Positions 1-7,874 of a stretch of 40,919 bases of DNA are shown here, in pieces. Origin of the DNA: Floccifex porci. Its GTDB lineage: Bacteria; Bacillota_I; Bacilli_A; Erysipelotrichales; Erysipelotrichaceae. The stretch covers positions 1 to 40,919 of the forward strand of contig NZ_VUMM01000015.1 of NCBI RefSeq assembly GCF_009696175.1, given 5' to 3'. The notes beneath the pieces are model-generated. The model was not told the DNA's origin. It did not search any database and was given only the letters and a program-made list of their open reading frames with translations. Each line of letters begins with the position of its first letter. Position 1 is the first letter of the stretch. A program made the position numbers and the translations under genes.

Positions 1-433
1 CTGGTTCTAATCCAGCCCATCGAATACGTGAATATGTCGCAACTTTTGGGAAAATAGGATTGGTTGCCAGAATTAAAGTCGTTTCTTTTTTCAAAGATTT
101 AATTATTTCCGGAACCATTTCATTTTTGCCACAGGAAGCCTGAGCTTTCTGAAATTCATTTTCATAAAAACTTTCAAATAATAGCTGATCCTTTATTGCC
201 TTTTCACCATAAAACTGACTGAATACATCCCAGAATACCTGTTCATTGGTTTTGGAACCATTGTTTTGAATCATACCATAAGTTCCTTTCCAAATATTCT
301 CAATCAAAGCTTTGGATTCATATCCATGCTCAGCCATTTTTTTTGATAATAATGTAAAATATGCTTTTGTAAAAGCATCCTGATCCATAGGAAGCAAAGT
401 TCCATCTAAATCAAATAATATCGCATCAAACAT
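1..433 (-). CDS. HAD-superfamily hydrolase, C-terminus cut by window edge
   Basis: The 144 visible codons begin with motif I of the HAD phosphohydrolase superfamily (FDLDGTLLP, residues 7-15; first Asp is the predicted nucleophile). A cap-like helical region follows, then the motif II stretch LATNPIFP near residue 125, and RIRWAGLEP close to the edge. The frame stays open to base 1, so motifs III and IV lie outside the window. Such enzymes remove phosphate from small metabolites in the cytoplasm; the substrate cannot be told. The start is the ATG preceded by AAAGAGAG. It lies 34 bases after the MATE gene on the same strand and is probably the last visible gene of the 4765-to-1 operon. Confidence 0.85.
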   Translation of the reverse strand, partial: MFDAILFDLDGTLLPMDQDAFTKAYFTLLSKKMAEHGYESKALIENIWKGTYGMIQNNGSKTNEQVFWDVFSQFYGEKAIKDQLLFESFYENEFQKAQASCGKNEMVPEIIKSLKKETTLILATNPIFPKVATYSRIRWAGLEP

Positions 434-467
434 ATAATTCTCTCTTTCTTTTTGTTTAAAGTATACA

Positions 468-1847
468 TTAATTTATTTTGATTATCAAACCATAAGAAAG
501 CCATGTTTTCCTGAACAGGCGAAACAAAAACAAAGAACCTCGAAAACACAATTCCAGACACATACTGATCCATGCTCCTTTTAGACCATATTGAAGGGAC
601 ATAATATAGGCCAGTGGTAAACGAACCAGCCACATGCTTATAAAATTAAATCGTGTTGAACTCAATGTATCTTTAGCTCCTCTAAAAATTCCAGCACATA
701 CAATGGAAGCCCCATATAAAGGTTCCGCAAAAGCTTCAATTTTCAAGATAGAGACAGCTATATTCTGTACTTCAATATCGGGTGTTAAAACCTGAATCAT
801 CTCTTGAGAAAAAAAATACAATAAACATCCAGAAAAAGACATCATGATTACCGTAAAAAACGTAATGATATACGCAAAACTGATTGTCATATCTTCACGA
901 CGGGCTCCCAAGGTCTGTCCAATAATGGTAGTTGCTGCATTTGCAATTCCATAAGCCGGCATGTAACATAGACTTTCCGCAGTAATCGCAAATGAATTTG
1001 CAGCTATGGAAAGCGTTCCTAAAGGTGCAACAATTCTTGTAAACACAATATAGGATAGTGAGGTTAAGGCACTTTCTATAGTTACTGGAAAACCAATTTG
1101 AAACGCTCTTTTTATCGTTATCAAATCCCAGCTTATTCTTTCCTTCTTTTGAAAGGATAATATTTCACTCTTATAAAATATAAAAAACAAAAGACATATC
1201 ATACAGAATACAATTGATAAACCAGTTGCCAGGCTCGCTCCTTTGACGCCCATATTAAGTCCAGCCGGAAAGATAAAATAATAATTTAATATGACATTTA
1301 ATAAACACATCAGAATATTAAATATACTTGGAATTTTCATATTTCCACTGGCTTGTAAACAAAATGAAGCCATCACATTCATACAATGAAAAGGGATAAA
1401 AAACGAATAGATTTTTAAATAATTAGATGCATTTTTTATAATTTCAACATTTCCTTTTAACCATACTGGAAGGATGGGGCTTAAAACAATGGAAACAATG
1501 CTTACAATAACAGATAAGGTTAAACAGACCAGAAATCCCTGCTTCATGATATTTCTGGCTTCCTTTTTTTCATTGGCACCTATACAATGAGTCATCAGAA
1601 CGGTAAATCCAGCATTAAAAGAAGAAGATAATCCAGTTAATAACCATATAGTTGAACTGACCAGTCCTATTGATGCACTGTCATTGGCGCCCAGTCTTCC
1701 GACCATAGACGCATCAATATATTCCATGATGATTGTAGAAATCTGTGCAAATATTGTTGGTAGACTCAACTGTATAATCAGTTTATTTTTCTGGGCAAAA
1801 GAAAGATTTTTTCCTTCAATTACATCCATTAATAATGATTTTTTCAT
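468..1847 (-). CDS. MATE-family multidrug/cation antiporter
   Basis: This 459-residue integral membrane protein has about twelve hydrophobic segments and the N-terminal MATE signature (LSLPTIFAQISTIIMEYIDA, then MVGRLGA, roughly residues 28-58). The second half repeats the theme with ESALTSLSYIVFTRIVAPLG. MATE proteins export drugs or metabolites across the cytoplasmic membrane using Na+ or H+ gradients; the substrate is not predictable. Length matches the family (about 450). The ATG overlaps the stop of the upstream carbonic-anhydrase-like gene by four bases (ATGA), which indicates translational coupling in an operon with the acyltransferase, phosphodiesterase and HAD genes. Confidence 0.9.
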   Translation of the reverse strand: MKKSLLMDVIEGKNLSFAQKNKLIIQLSLPTIFAQISTIIMEYIDASMVGRLGANDSASIGLVSSTIWLLTGLSSSFNAGFTVLMTHCIGANEKKEARNIMKQGFLVCLTLSVIVSIVSIVLSPILPVWLKGNVEIIKNASNYLKIYSFFIPFHCMNVMASFCLQASGNMKIPSIFNILMCLLNVILNYYFIFPAGLNMGVKGASLATGLSIVFCMICLLFFIFYKSEILSFQKKERISWDLITIKRAFQIGFPVTIESALTSLSYIVFTRIVAPLGTLSIAANSFAITAESLCYMPAYGIANAATTIIGQTLGARREDMTISFAYIITFFTVIMMSFSGCLLYFFSQEMIQVLTPDIEVQNIAVSILKIEAFAEPLYGASIVCAGIFRGAKDTLSSTRFNFISMWLVRLPLAYIMSLQYGLKGAWISMCLELCFRGSLFLFRLFRKTWLSYGLIIKIN

Positions 1848-2347
1848 AATTCTTCTAATAATTCTTTACTCAACTGTACATATTCTTTCGCATTTTCTAA
1901 ATTCTGAATAGACTGCTGTTCACTTATTTTCTTTATCACTTTGCATGGGATTCCCACTGCAATACTGTTATCTTCAATGATCATCCCTTCACTGACTAAT
2001 GCATTGGCTCCAATAATGCAACTTTTTCCTATGTGACATCCATTTAATAAAACTGCATTCATCCCAATCACTGTGTTTTCATCAATAAAACATCCATGAA
2101 GGATTGCCCCATGTCCAACCGAGACATTCTTTGAAACAACTACAGGATATCCTGGATCAGTATGTATCACGACATTATCCTGAACATTCGCATTTTTTTC
2201 AATTGTAATTGAACATGTATCTCCTCTTAAAACCGCTCCATACCAGATACTGGCATCTTCTTCAATTTTCACATTTCCTATTATTGTACAATTCTGAGCT
2301 ATCCTTCCTTTTACAATTGGTTTTCTGTTTCTGTAAGATACAATCAT
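1844..2347 (-). CDS. Gamma-carbonic-anhydrase-like hexapeptide-repeat protein
   Basis: This is a 167-residue left-handed beta-helix protein of the gamma-CA/YrdA/PaaY group. Hexapeptide repeats run from about residue 10 to 135. Three likely metal-binding His are visible: VIHTD (residue 62) and VGHGAILHGC (residues 79 and 84). Length fits the family. The start is fixed by an AAGGAGG six bases before the ATG. The gene begins inside the 3' end of the phosphodiesterase gene (86-base overlap) and its stop overlaps the MATE start. Family members hydrate CO2 or are metal-binding proteins of unknown role; catalytic activity is not guaranteed. Confidence 0.85.
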   Translation of the reverse strand: MIVSYRNRKPIVKGRIAQNCTIIGNVKIEEDASIWYGAVLRGDTCSITIEKNANVQDNVVIHTDPGYPVVVSKNVSVGHGAILHGCFIDENTVIGMNAVLLNGCHIGKSCIIGANALVSEGMIIEDNSIAVGIPCKVIKKISEQQSIQNLENAKEYVQLSKELLEEL

Positions 2348-3143
2348 AGTTTCCCTCCTTAGGATTCATTGAATCAAAAATAATACAATCCATACGATGT
2401 TTCTGAAATACATACTCTTCTTCAGATCGAATGGTCCACCCTACTTTTTTAAAGCGAAATAGAGCATTCATGATTCTGTATGTAAAAAAATTCTGACAAT
2501 GGATATCCATCGCAATAAAATCTGGTTTGGTAAAACCATTGGTTAGAAAATTGGTTAATACAAACCGAAGAATCCATGGTAAATTTTCATTCTTATAATG
2601 ATTTTCACTTAACTGCCCTCTTATAATTTCCGGCCTGTTTTTCTTGAGCCAGTATACAACACCCGGATGAAACGATTCTATCACATACATTCCTGGATAC
2701 ATATCTAACAAAACAAGTGTTTCTTTTAAAGTTCGAATCGGATCTCCTTCTTTTTTGATTTCGATAATAAGAGGAACCTGTCCATTCACTAACTGTAAAA
2801 CTTCTTTTAATAAAGGAATTCTCTGCTGACTTTGTTTCAATGGATACTGAAGTAATTGTTCAAATGTCAAATGAATCAGTTCACTATTGATTTTACACAT
2901 CCTTTTTAAAGATTGATCATGAAAAACAACCAGCTGTTCATCTTTGGTCATTTGTACATCCAATTCAATTCCATATCCATAATCAATTGCTCTTTGAAAT
3001 GCTTTTATTGAATTTTCAGGACATTCTTCATTAAAGAAACCTCGATGTGCATAATCAAAAGATTCAAGAATCCTCCATTTTTCTTTTTGTCGAAGGTGGC
3101 AAGGTTTAATCAATATAAGATATAAACAGAATAATGTAATCAT
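2262..3143 (-). CDS. Glycerophosphodiester phosphodiesterase
   Basis: This 293-residue protein starts with one hydrophobic segment (about residues 2-14), followed by a GDPD TIM barrel. Motifs are AHRGFFNEECPENS (catalytic His and metal-site Glu), IELDVQMTKD (metal Glu/Asp), FHDQSLKRM (second catalytic His) and IEIKKEG. It hydrolyses glycerophosphodiesters to glycerol-3-phosphate and an alcohol, probably at the membrane. The ATG overlaps the acyltransferase stop by four bases. The barrel should end near residue 265; the last 28 residues are basic, have no family counterpart I recognise, and are encoded inside the next gene. Confidence 0.9.
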   Translation of the reverse strand: MITLFCLYLILIKPCHLRQKEKWRILESFDYAHRGFFNEECPENSIKAFQRAIDYGYGIELDVQMTKDEQLVVFHDQSLKRMCKINSELIHLTFEQLLQYPLKQSQQRIPLLKEVLQLVNGQVPLIIEIKKEGDPIRTLKETLVLLDMYPGMYVIESFHPGVVYWLKKNRPEIIRGQLSENHYKNENLPWILRFVLTNFLTNGFTKPDFIAMDIHCQNFFTYRIMNALFRFKKVGWTIRSEEEYVFQKHRMDCIIFDSMNPKEGNYDCILQKQKTNCKRKDSSELYNNRKCEN

Positions 3144-4765
3144 GATTTTTCACCTTCAATTGCCTGCTGTATCAATTCTGCAAACACTTTAGCTCCCTGC
3201 TGATTTGGATGAATTCCATCACTGGATAAATATTCAGGATGCTGACTGGCCTGTGTATACCAGTCGATAATGTGTAAATTGGAATACTGTTTCGCTAATT
3301 CTTCTAAATATGCATTGTTGGTATCTTGCCACGATAAATTAGGACAATAATTATTGATCCAGTATACCTGTTTGTCTTTTAAATAATCCAAAACATCTAT
3401 TGCCAGAAAATCATAGATCAAACCATTGGTACCCATTGCAATGACAACAATATCTTTTAATTGTCCATTGGTTTCAAATTGCATCAAAGCTTCTTTTTCC
3501 TGTCCCATATGACGAGATACTTCAGCATCAATCAGACTGTCTGGGTAGACATTTTTAATTTCATCATACGATCCTAATAATACAGAATCTCCAACCATTA
3601 CAATATCCGCACTTGAAATGGTTTTATTCTCTTTTATCATCTGTTCTTTATTTGTTTCCATCTGTGTTTTCAGTTCTTCAATATCTTCTTTTTTATCTTT
3701 TGATTGAATTAAACCATACCCAGAAATACTAAAAGAAACACAATAGATTATTAATAATTTCATTTTCTCTTTCTGATGTAAAATTACATACGTAAAAATG
3801 GATAAAATCAATAATATGAAAAGCTGAATACTGATATAAGAAAAATGCAGTTTCTGACATAAGAATAAAACCGGATATTGCCATAAATAGATTTCATAGC
3901 TTAATTTTCCAATACATTTTAAAACTGGATTTTCCAGCCATTTATAGATTTTATACGAAGGCTGAATCACAAAATATAGAAAAAAAGTAAACAGCAGACT
4001 GACTAACCACATGATTCCCATATAGACCCAATTCTTTTCTCCATCCATTGTCAGACAAATGAAAAGATAAAGCAGGACAAAAACAAAAGAAAAAACGATT
4101 CCCTGTACTTTATTTCCTTTTTTTGGATGTTGTTTGACATATAAAGCTAAAATAACTCCCATCAGTAAAGAAAAGATCCTTGTATCTAATCCATAATAGA
4201 CACGTGTAATCCCTTGAGGCAGGCAGGCCATCATCCAGATACCTGATAAAAGTGTAAGAAATGCCACAACATAGATAGTTGTCTGTTGATTTATCTTTTT
4301 GATTAGAAACTGAATTCCTGAATAAATAAATGGCCAGATTAAATAAATCTGCATTTCCATACTTAAAAACCAGAGTGAAGTAAAACAGGATGCATTAAGA
4401 ATACGAGTAAAATAATCTGCATTCTGAATCATCTGCCAGATATTATTGTATCCCAATAAAATAGAAAGAACTTCTGGTTTCATTCCATCCAATAAAGAAG
4501 GATCCACTAAAAAATAAACACTTAATGTGATGGCTAATACAAACAAAAGAGATGGGTAAATCCGTTTGATTCGTTTTTTATAGAATGAAAGAATAGAAAA
4601 TTTCTCTTTTTCCTGCTGCATCAGTAAAAATCCTGTCACAATAAAAAAAAGACAAACCCCCATATAGCCACCTTTAAAAAGGTCTGGAAAAAAATGAAAA
4701 GCGGTAACACCAATGATTGCTAAAGCTCGAATCCCATCGATTCCTTTAATCTGTTTCTTTTTCAT
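3140..4765 (-). CDS. Membrane O-acyltransferase (OafA/YrhL type) with C-terminal SGNH domain
   Basis: This 541-residue protein has an acyltransferase-3 membrane domain (about residues 1-350). It opens with IKGIDGIRALAIIGVTAFHF, which includes the conserved His of this family, and has some ten membrane segments. An extracytoplasmic SGNH-hydrolase-like domain follows (about 385-541), with VMVGDSVLLGSYDE, an Asn in AMGTNG, and the distal DGIHPN block. Such proteins O-acetylate peptidoglycan or cell-wall polymers. An upstream in-frame ATG at 4816 falls inside a transcription terminator and is rejected. At 4765 there is no Shine-Dalgarno, but an extended -10 ends six bases before the ATG, suggesting a leaderless mRNA. 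It is the first gene of the operon running to base 1. Confidence 0.88.
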   Translation of the reverse strand: MKKKQIKGIDGIRALAIIGVTAFHFFPDLFKGGYMGVCLFFIVTGFLLMQQEKEKFSILSFYKKRIKRIYPSLLFVLAITLSVYFLVDPSLLDGMKPEVLSILLGYNNIWQMIQNADYFTRILNASCFTSLWFLSMEMQIYLIWPFIYSGIQFLIKKINQQTTIYVVAFLTLLSGIWMMACLPQGITRVYYGLDTRIFSLLMGVILALYVKQHPKKGNKVQGIVFSFVFVLLYLFICLTMDGEKNWVYMGIMWLVSLLFTFFLYFVIQPSYKIYKWLENPVLKCIGKLSYEIYLWQYPVLFLCQKLHFSYISIQLFILLILSIFTYVILHQKEKMKLLIIYCVSFSISGYGLIQSKDKKEDIEELKTQMETNKEQMIKENKTISSADIVMVGDSVLLGSYDEIKNVYPDSLIDAEVSRHMGQEKEALMQFETNGQLKDIVVIAMGTNGLIYDFLAIDVLDYLKDKQVYWINNYCPNLSWQDTNNAYLEELAKQYSNLHIIDWYTQASQHPEYLSSDGIHPNQQGAKVFAELIQQAIEGEKS

Positions 4766-4780
4766 AGAATCAGTATAACA
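4766..4780 (-). promoter_or_regulatory. Extended -10 promoter of a leaderless acyltransferase mRNA
   Basis: Read on the minus strand: TGT-TATACT, then six bases (GATTCT), then the ATG at 4765. No -35 match and no ribosome-binding site are visible. Transcription would start at or next to the A of the ATG. The same layout occurs before yaaA, rsmF and the Met8-type gene in this window. Confidence 0.6.
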
Positions 4781-4782
4781 TA

Positions 4783-4816
4783 TAAAAAAAATGTTACGAA
4801 ATCTCTTTCGCAACAT
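4783..4816 (-). terminator. Rho-independent terminator of the ABC importer operon
   Basis: On the minus strand, an 11-bp stem (ATGTTGCGAAA / TTTCGTAACAT, one G-U pair) with a GAGA loop is followed by eight T. It lies just after the ATPase stop codon and directly abuts the acyltransferase promoter. Confidence 0.9.
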
Positions 4817-4823
4817 TTTCTAA

Positions 4824-5618
4824 TTATCCTAGAATGGCTTTATCACTGGCAAATTCTTCTCCACTTACTTTTTCAAACATATGAAGAAGATGCTCCACCG
4901 TTAAACTTTTCTTTTCTTCCCCTTTAATATCTAAAATGATCTTTCCTTCATTCATCATAATTAAACGATTTCCATGAGCGATGGCATCTTTCATATTATG
5001 TGTAATCATAAGGGTTGTTAAGTGATCTTTATTTACAATGGCTTCTGTTGTTTCCAGTACTTTACTTGCTGTTTTTGGATCCAAAGCCGCTGTATGTTCA
5101 TCTAGTAATAAAATTTTAGGTTTCTGTAAAGAAGCCATCAGCAATGTCAATGCCTGTCTTTGTCCACCTGATAAAAGGCCAACTTTTGAAGTCATACGAT
5201 TTTCTAGTCCTAAATCCAATGTTTTTAACAACTCATAATATTCATTGCGTTCCTGTTTAGTAATTCCAGGACGTAAAGTTCTTGATTTACCACGACGTTT
5301 TGCCAAAGCTAAATTTTCTTCTATATTCATTGTCGCTGCAGTTCCCGTCATAGGATCCTGAAACACTCGTCCAATGTATTTTGCTCTTTTATGTTCTGCT
5401 AAATTTGTAATATCCATGTTATCAATTAAAATCGAACCAGAATCTACATTCCATACCCCGGCAATCGCGTTCAGCATGGTAGATTTTCCAGCACCATTTC
5501 CACCAATAACAGTAACAAAATCGCCCTCTTCCAGCTTTAAATCAATTCCCTTTAACGCTTTCTTTTCATTGACTGTACCTGGATTAAAAGTTTTATGAAC
5601 ATCTTTAATTTCTAACAT
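4824..5618 (-). CDS. ABC importer ATP-binding protein
   Basis: This 264-residue ABC ATPase has Walker A GGNGAGKST (about 38-46), Q-loop FQDP, signature LSGGQRQ (about 148), Walker B ILLLDEHTAALDP and a switch His in ITHN. It energises import by the permease encoded three bases upstream. Its DEHTAALDP Walker B and its pairing with a BPD_transp_2-like permease and an ABC_sub_bind-type lipoprotein match the TrpXYZ/YCBL-like class of importers. In that class the ligand is often an amino acid such as tryptophan, but the ligand is not determined here. A strong terminator follows the stop. Confidence 0.92.
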   Translation of the reverse strand: MLEIKDVHKTFNPGTVNEKKALKGIDLKLEEGDFVTVIGGNGAGKSTMLNAIAGVWNVDSGSILIDNMDITNLAEHKRAKYIGRVFQDPMTGTAATMNIEENLALAKRRGKSRTLRPGITKQERNEYYELLKTLDLGLENRMTSKVGLLSGGQRQALTLLMASLQKPKILLLDEHTAALDPKTASKVLETTEAIVNKDHLTTLMITHNMKDAIAHGNRLIMMNEGKIILDIKGEEKKSLTVEHLLHMFEKVSGEEFASDKAILG

Positions 5619-5620
5619 AA

Positions 5621-6553
5621 TTAGACTCCCTTCTTAACATGTTTGCTTGCATAATTTGCCTTCCAGTAAGGAACCGCTAAGAATAAAGCAACTACGATAG
5701 CTGATAATAATTTTAAATCATCCGTTGACAATCCTAATTTCAGAACAATTTGAATAACAATGTAATAAATAATTGCACCAAATACACAAGATAAAAGCAA
5801 TAAAGCAAAGTTTTTAAACACTTTTGAGAACAAGACTTCTCCAATAATAACAGCTGCCAATCCAATAACAATGGCACCACGCCCCATATTAATATCGGCA
5901 AATCCCTGATACTGGGCCAATAGACCTCCACTTAAACTGACCAGTCCATTGGAAATCATCAATGCCAGTACTTTTGTACGATTGGTATTGATCCCATTTG
6001 CACGTGCCATATTTCCATTGGCTCCTGTTGCACGTAAAGAAGATCCCAATTCAGTTCCAAAAAACCAGTATAGAATGGCAATCAGAGCAAGAATACAGAT
6101 TAACAATACGATGATTGGATTCTGAAAACTGAAAGCACGTAAATAACGGGAACTTAAAGCTAAATTGTATTTATCGGCATTGATTGGTAAATTGGCACGA
6201 CTGAAGGAAGCCTGATCCCATCCCATAATATGCAGATTAATGGAATATAATGCCAATTGCGTCAAAATACCTGAAAGAATAGCAGGAATTCCAAATGTTG
6301 TATGAAACACACCGGTTATGAAACCAGCGCATAATCCAACAATAAAGCTGACCAGTAAACTGATCCAGGCTGGAACACCTAACATAATCAATACAATACA
6401 GACCGCCGCTCCTGTACAAAGTGATCCATCCACTGTCAGATCGGCAATATCTAAGATTTTATAAGTAATATATACACCAATTGCCATGATTCCCCAGATC
6501 ATTCCCTGAGAAACAGCTCCTGGCATAGAATTCAATAAAGAGGTAAAAAACAT
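5621..6553 (-). CDS. ABC importer membrane permease
   Basis: This 310-residue integral membrane protein has about eight or nine hydrophobic segments. It resembles branched-chain/sugar-type permeases (BPD_transp_2), with GIMAIGVYITYKILDIADLT near the N-terminus and the cytoplasmic coupling stretch GSSLRATGANGNMARANGI (about 170-188). It forms the channel for the importer with the ATPase two bases downstream and the lipoprotein 62 bases upstream. The ribosome-binding site GGAAGGAG lies just before the ATG. All three genes should share the promoter at 7612-7639. Confidence 0.9.
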   Translation of the reverse strand: MFFTSLLNSMPGAVSQGMIWGIMAIGVYITYKILDIADLTVDGSLCTGAAVCIVLIMLGVPAWISLLVSFIVGLCAGFITGVFHTTFGIPAILSGILTQLALYSINLHIMGWDQASFSRANLPINADKYNLALSSRYLRAFSFQNPIIVLLICILALIAILYWFFGTELGSSLRATGANGNMARANGINTNRTKVLALMISNGLVSLSGGLLAQYQGFADINMGRGAIVIGLAAVIIGEVLFSKVFKNFALLLLSCVFGAIIYYIVIQIVLKLGLSTDDLKLLSAIVVALFLAVPYWKANYASKHVKKGV

Positions 6554-6615
6554 GATAATCTCCTTCCTATCATAAAAAAGAGGAGAAAGAATCCTTTCTC
6601 CTTTAGATTCATTGA

Positions 6616-7581
6616 TTATTCTTCAATTGCTTCGTAACCATCAGGAATGGTAACACCATAGAAATCCGCCATTGATTTTACATATTTCTTTGTTACAGTT
6701 GGAGCATATTTTACTTCCATTTTAGAAATATCCTGACCATTTACCAGAATTTCGTATGCCATTTCTCCTGTTGTATACCCTAAATCATAATAACTGATTG
6801 ATAAAGTGGCAACACCACATCCAGAACAGATACCTTCTTCTCCCGCAAATACAGGTGTCTTATATGTATCGCTGGCAACAACATCACGAATTGTACTTGT
6901 CGCATTGGCAGCGGTATTATCTGTTGGAATATAGATCACATCACTGTTTTCACAGGCTGTCTGTGTAACAGAAGCAATTTCATTTGTGTCTGTAAATGAA
7001 TAATATTCAACTTTGTATCCATAATCTTCTAAATATGTTTTAATTGTATCACACTGATAAACAGAATTTGGTTCAGCAGAGCAATATAATAAACCAATTG
7101 TTTTCGCATCTGGGAACAATTCATGAATAGATGCTGCCTGTTCATCCAATGGTGCCAGATCACTTGTACCAGAAATATTATTTCCTACTGTACCTGTCCA
7201 ATCTTTAATTTCTAAAGCGGTTGCATAATCAGTAACAGATGTTCCTAAAATAGGAATGTCACTTGTTGCTGCTGCAGCTGCCTGTAACGGAGCTGTCGCA
7301 TTGGCTAAAATCAGATCCACTCCATCTGAAGTAAATCCATTGACGATTGTTGCACAGTTTGCAGGTTCTCCTGAAGCATTCTGAACATCAAAATTAACTT
7401 TATCTTCTCCTAATTTTTCAATTAAGGCATCCTGAAAACCTTCTGTTGCAGCATCAAGAGCAGGGTGTTGTACAAGCTGAACGATTCCGATATTATAAGA
7501 ATTTTTTTCTCCAGAACCTGAACAGGCACACATTGATACAGCCATTAAACATGCCATACCTGTCGCGAATAATTTTTTCAT
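6616..7581 (-). CDS. ABC importer substrate-binding lipoprotein
   Basis: This 321-residue protein has a lipoprotein signal peptide (MKKLFATGMACLMAVSMCAC) with the lipidated Cys in the MCAC-SGSG context. The mature part begins NIGIVQLVQHPALDAATEGF, the characteristic start of the ABC_sub_bind (TrpX-like) family, and shows the two alternating alpha/beta lobes. It is tethered outside the membrane and captures the ligand for the permease and ATPase encoded downstream. No T-box or riboswitch is seen in the short leader, so the ligand (amino acid or other) cannot be inferred. The start is supported by CGGAGGAAAG before the ATG. Confidence 0.9.
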   Translation of the reverse strand: MKKLFATGMACLMAVSMCACSGSGEKNSYNIGIVQLVQHPALDAATEGFQDALIEKLGEDKVNFDVQNASGEPANCATIVNGFTSDGVDLILANATAPLQAAAAATSDIPILGTSVTDYATALEIKDWTGTVGNNISGTSDLAPLDEQAASIHELFPDAKTIGLLYCSAEPNSVYQCDTIKTYLEDYGYKVEYYSFTDTNEIASVTQTACENSDVIYIPTDNTAANATSTIRDVVASDTYKTPVFAGEEGICSGCGVATLSISYYDLGYTTGEMAYEILVNGQDISKMEVKYAPTVTKKYVKSMADFYGVTIPDGYEAIEE

Positions 7582-7611
7582 ATCTTTCCTCCGTATTTTT
7601 ACTATAGAACC

Positions 7612-7639
7612 ATTTTATCACGCAAAACACAAGTGTCAA
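7612..7639 (-). promoter_or_regulatory. Sigma-A promoter of the ABC importer operon
   Basis: Minus strand: TTGACA (7634-7639), 16-base spacer, TAAAAT (7612-7617). Transcription should start near 7605, leaving a leader of about 25 bases with a good Shine-Dalgarno. Confidence 0.85.
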
Positions 7640-7711
7640 CGAATCATTTACATTTTTTTACATTTTATATATATTTTCATAATAGTTTCAAAAAGATATT
7701 GAAACCATTTA

Positions 7712-7736
7712 CAAAAAAAATCAGGTTTCCCTGATA
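7712..7736 (-). terminator. Terminator of tRNA-Leu
   Basis: Minus strand: ATCAGG-GAAA-CCTGAT followed by eight T, eleven bases after the tRNA CCA end. Confidence 0.9.
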
Positions 7737-7747
7737 TTTTCACAATC

Positions 7748-7832
7748 TGGTGAGGCCGATGAGACTTGAACTCACACGAGCAAAGCTCACCACCCCCTCA
7801 AAGTGGCGTGTCTGCCATTCCACCACGGCCTC
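7748..7832 (-). tRNA. tRNA-Leu (anticodon GAG)
   Basis: The 85-base cloverleaf includes an encoded CCA. The acceptor arms are GAGGCCG / CGGCCTC. The anticodon stem is CCACT / GGTGG with loop TTGAGGG, giving anticodon GAG. There is a long class II variable arm (GAGCTTTGCTC) and a T-arm with GTTCAAGTC. The T-loop, long variable arm and discriminator A agree with leucine. It sits between the FemABX gene and a dedicated terminator. Confidence 0.95.
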
Positions 7833-7874
7833 ATGTATTATATAATACAATAAATTAAAAGAAAGAAAAGGAAA

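Noticed and set aside
4766-4816. Upstream start at 4816 for the acyltransferase (17 extra residues)
   Set aside because: It lies in the terminator hairpin of the ABC operon and upstream of the -10 box; the family homology starts at the ATG at 4765.
7685-7705. Inverted repeat GTTTCAA-N7-TTGAAAC between tRNA-Leu and the ABC promoter
   Set aside because: It is about 45 bases upstream of the -35 box and short for an AT-rich region. It could be an operator, but nothing else supports it.
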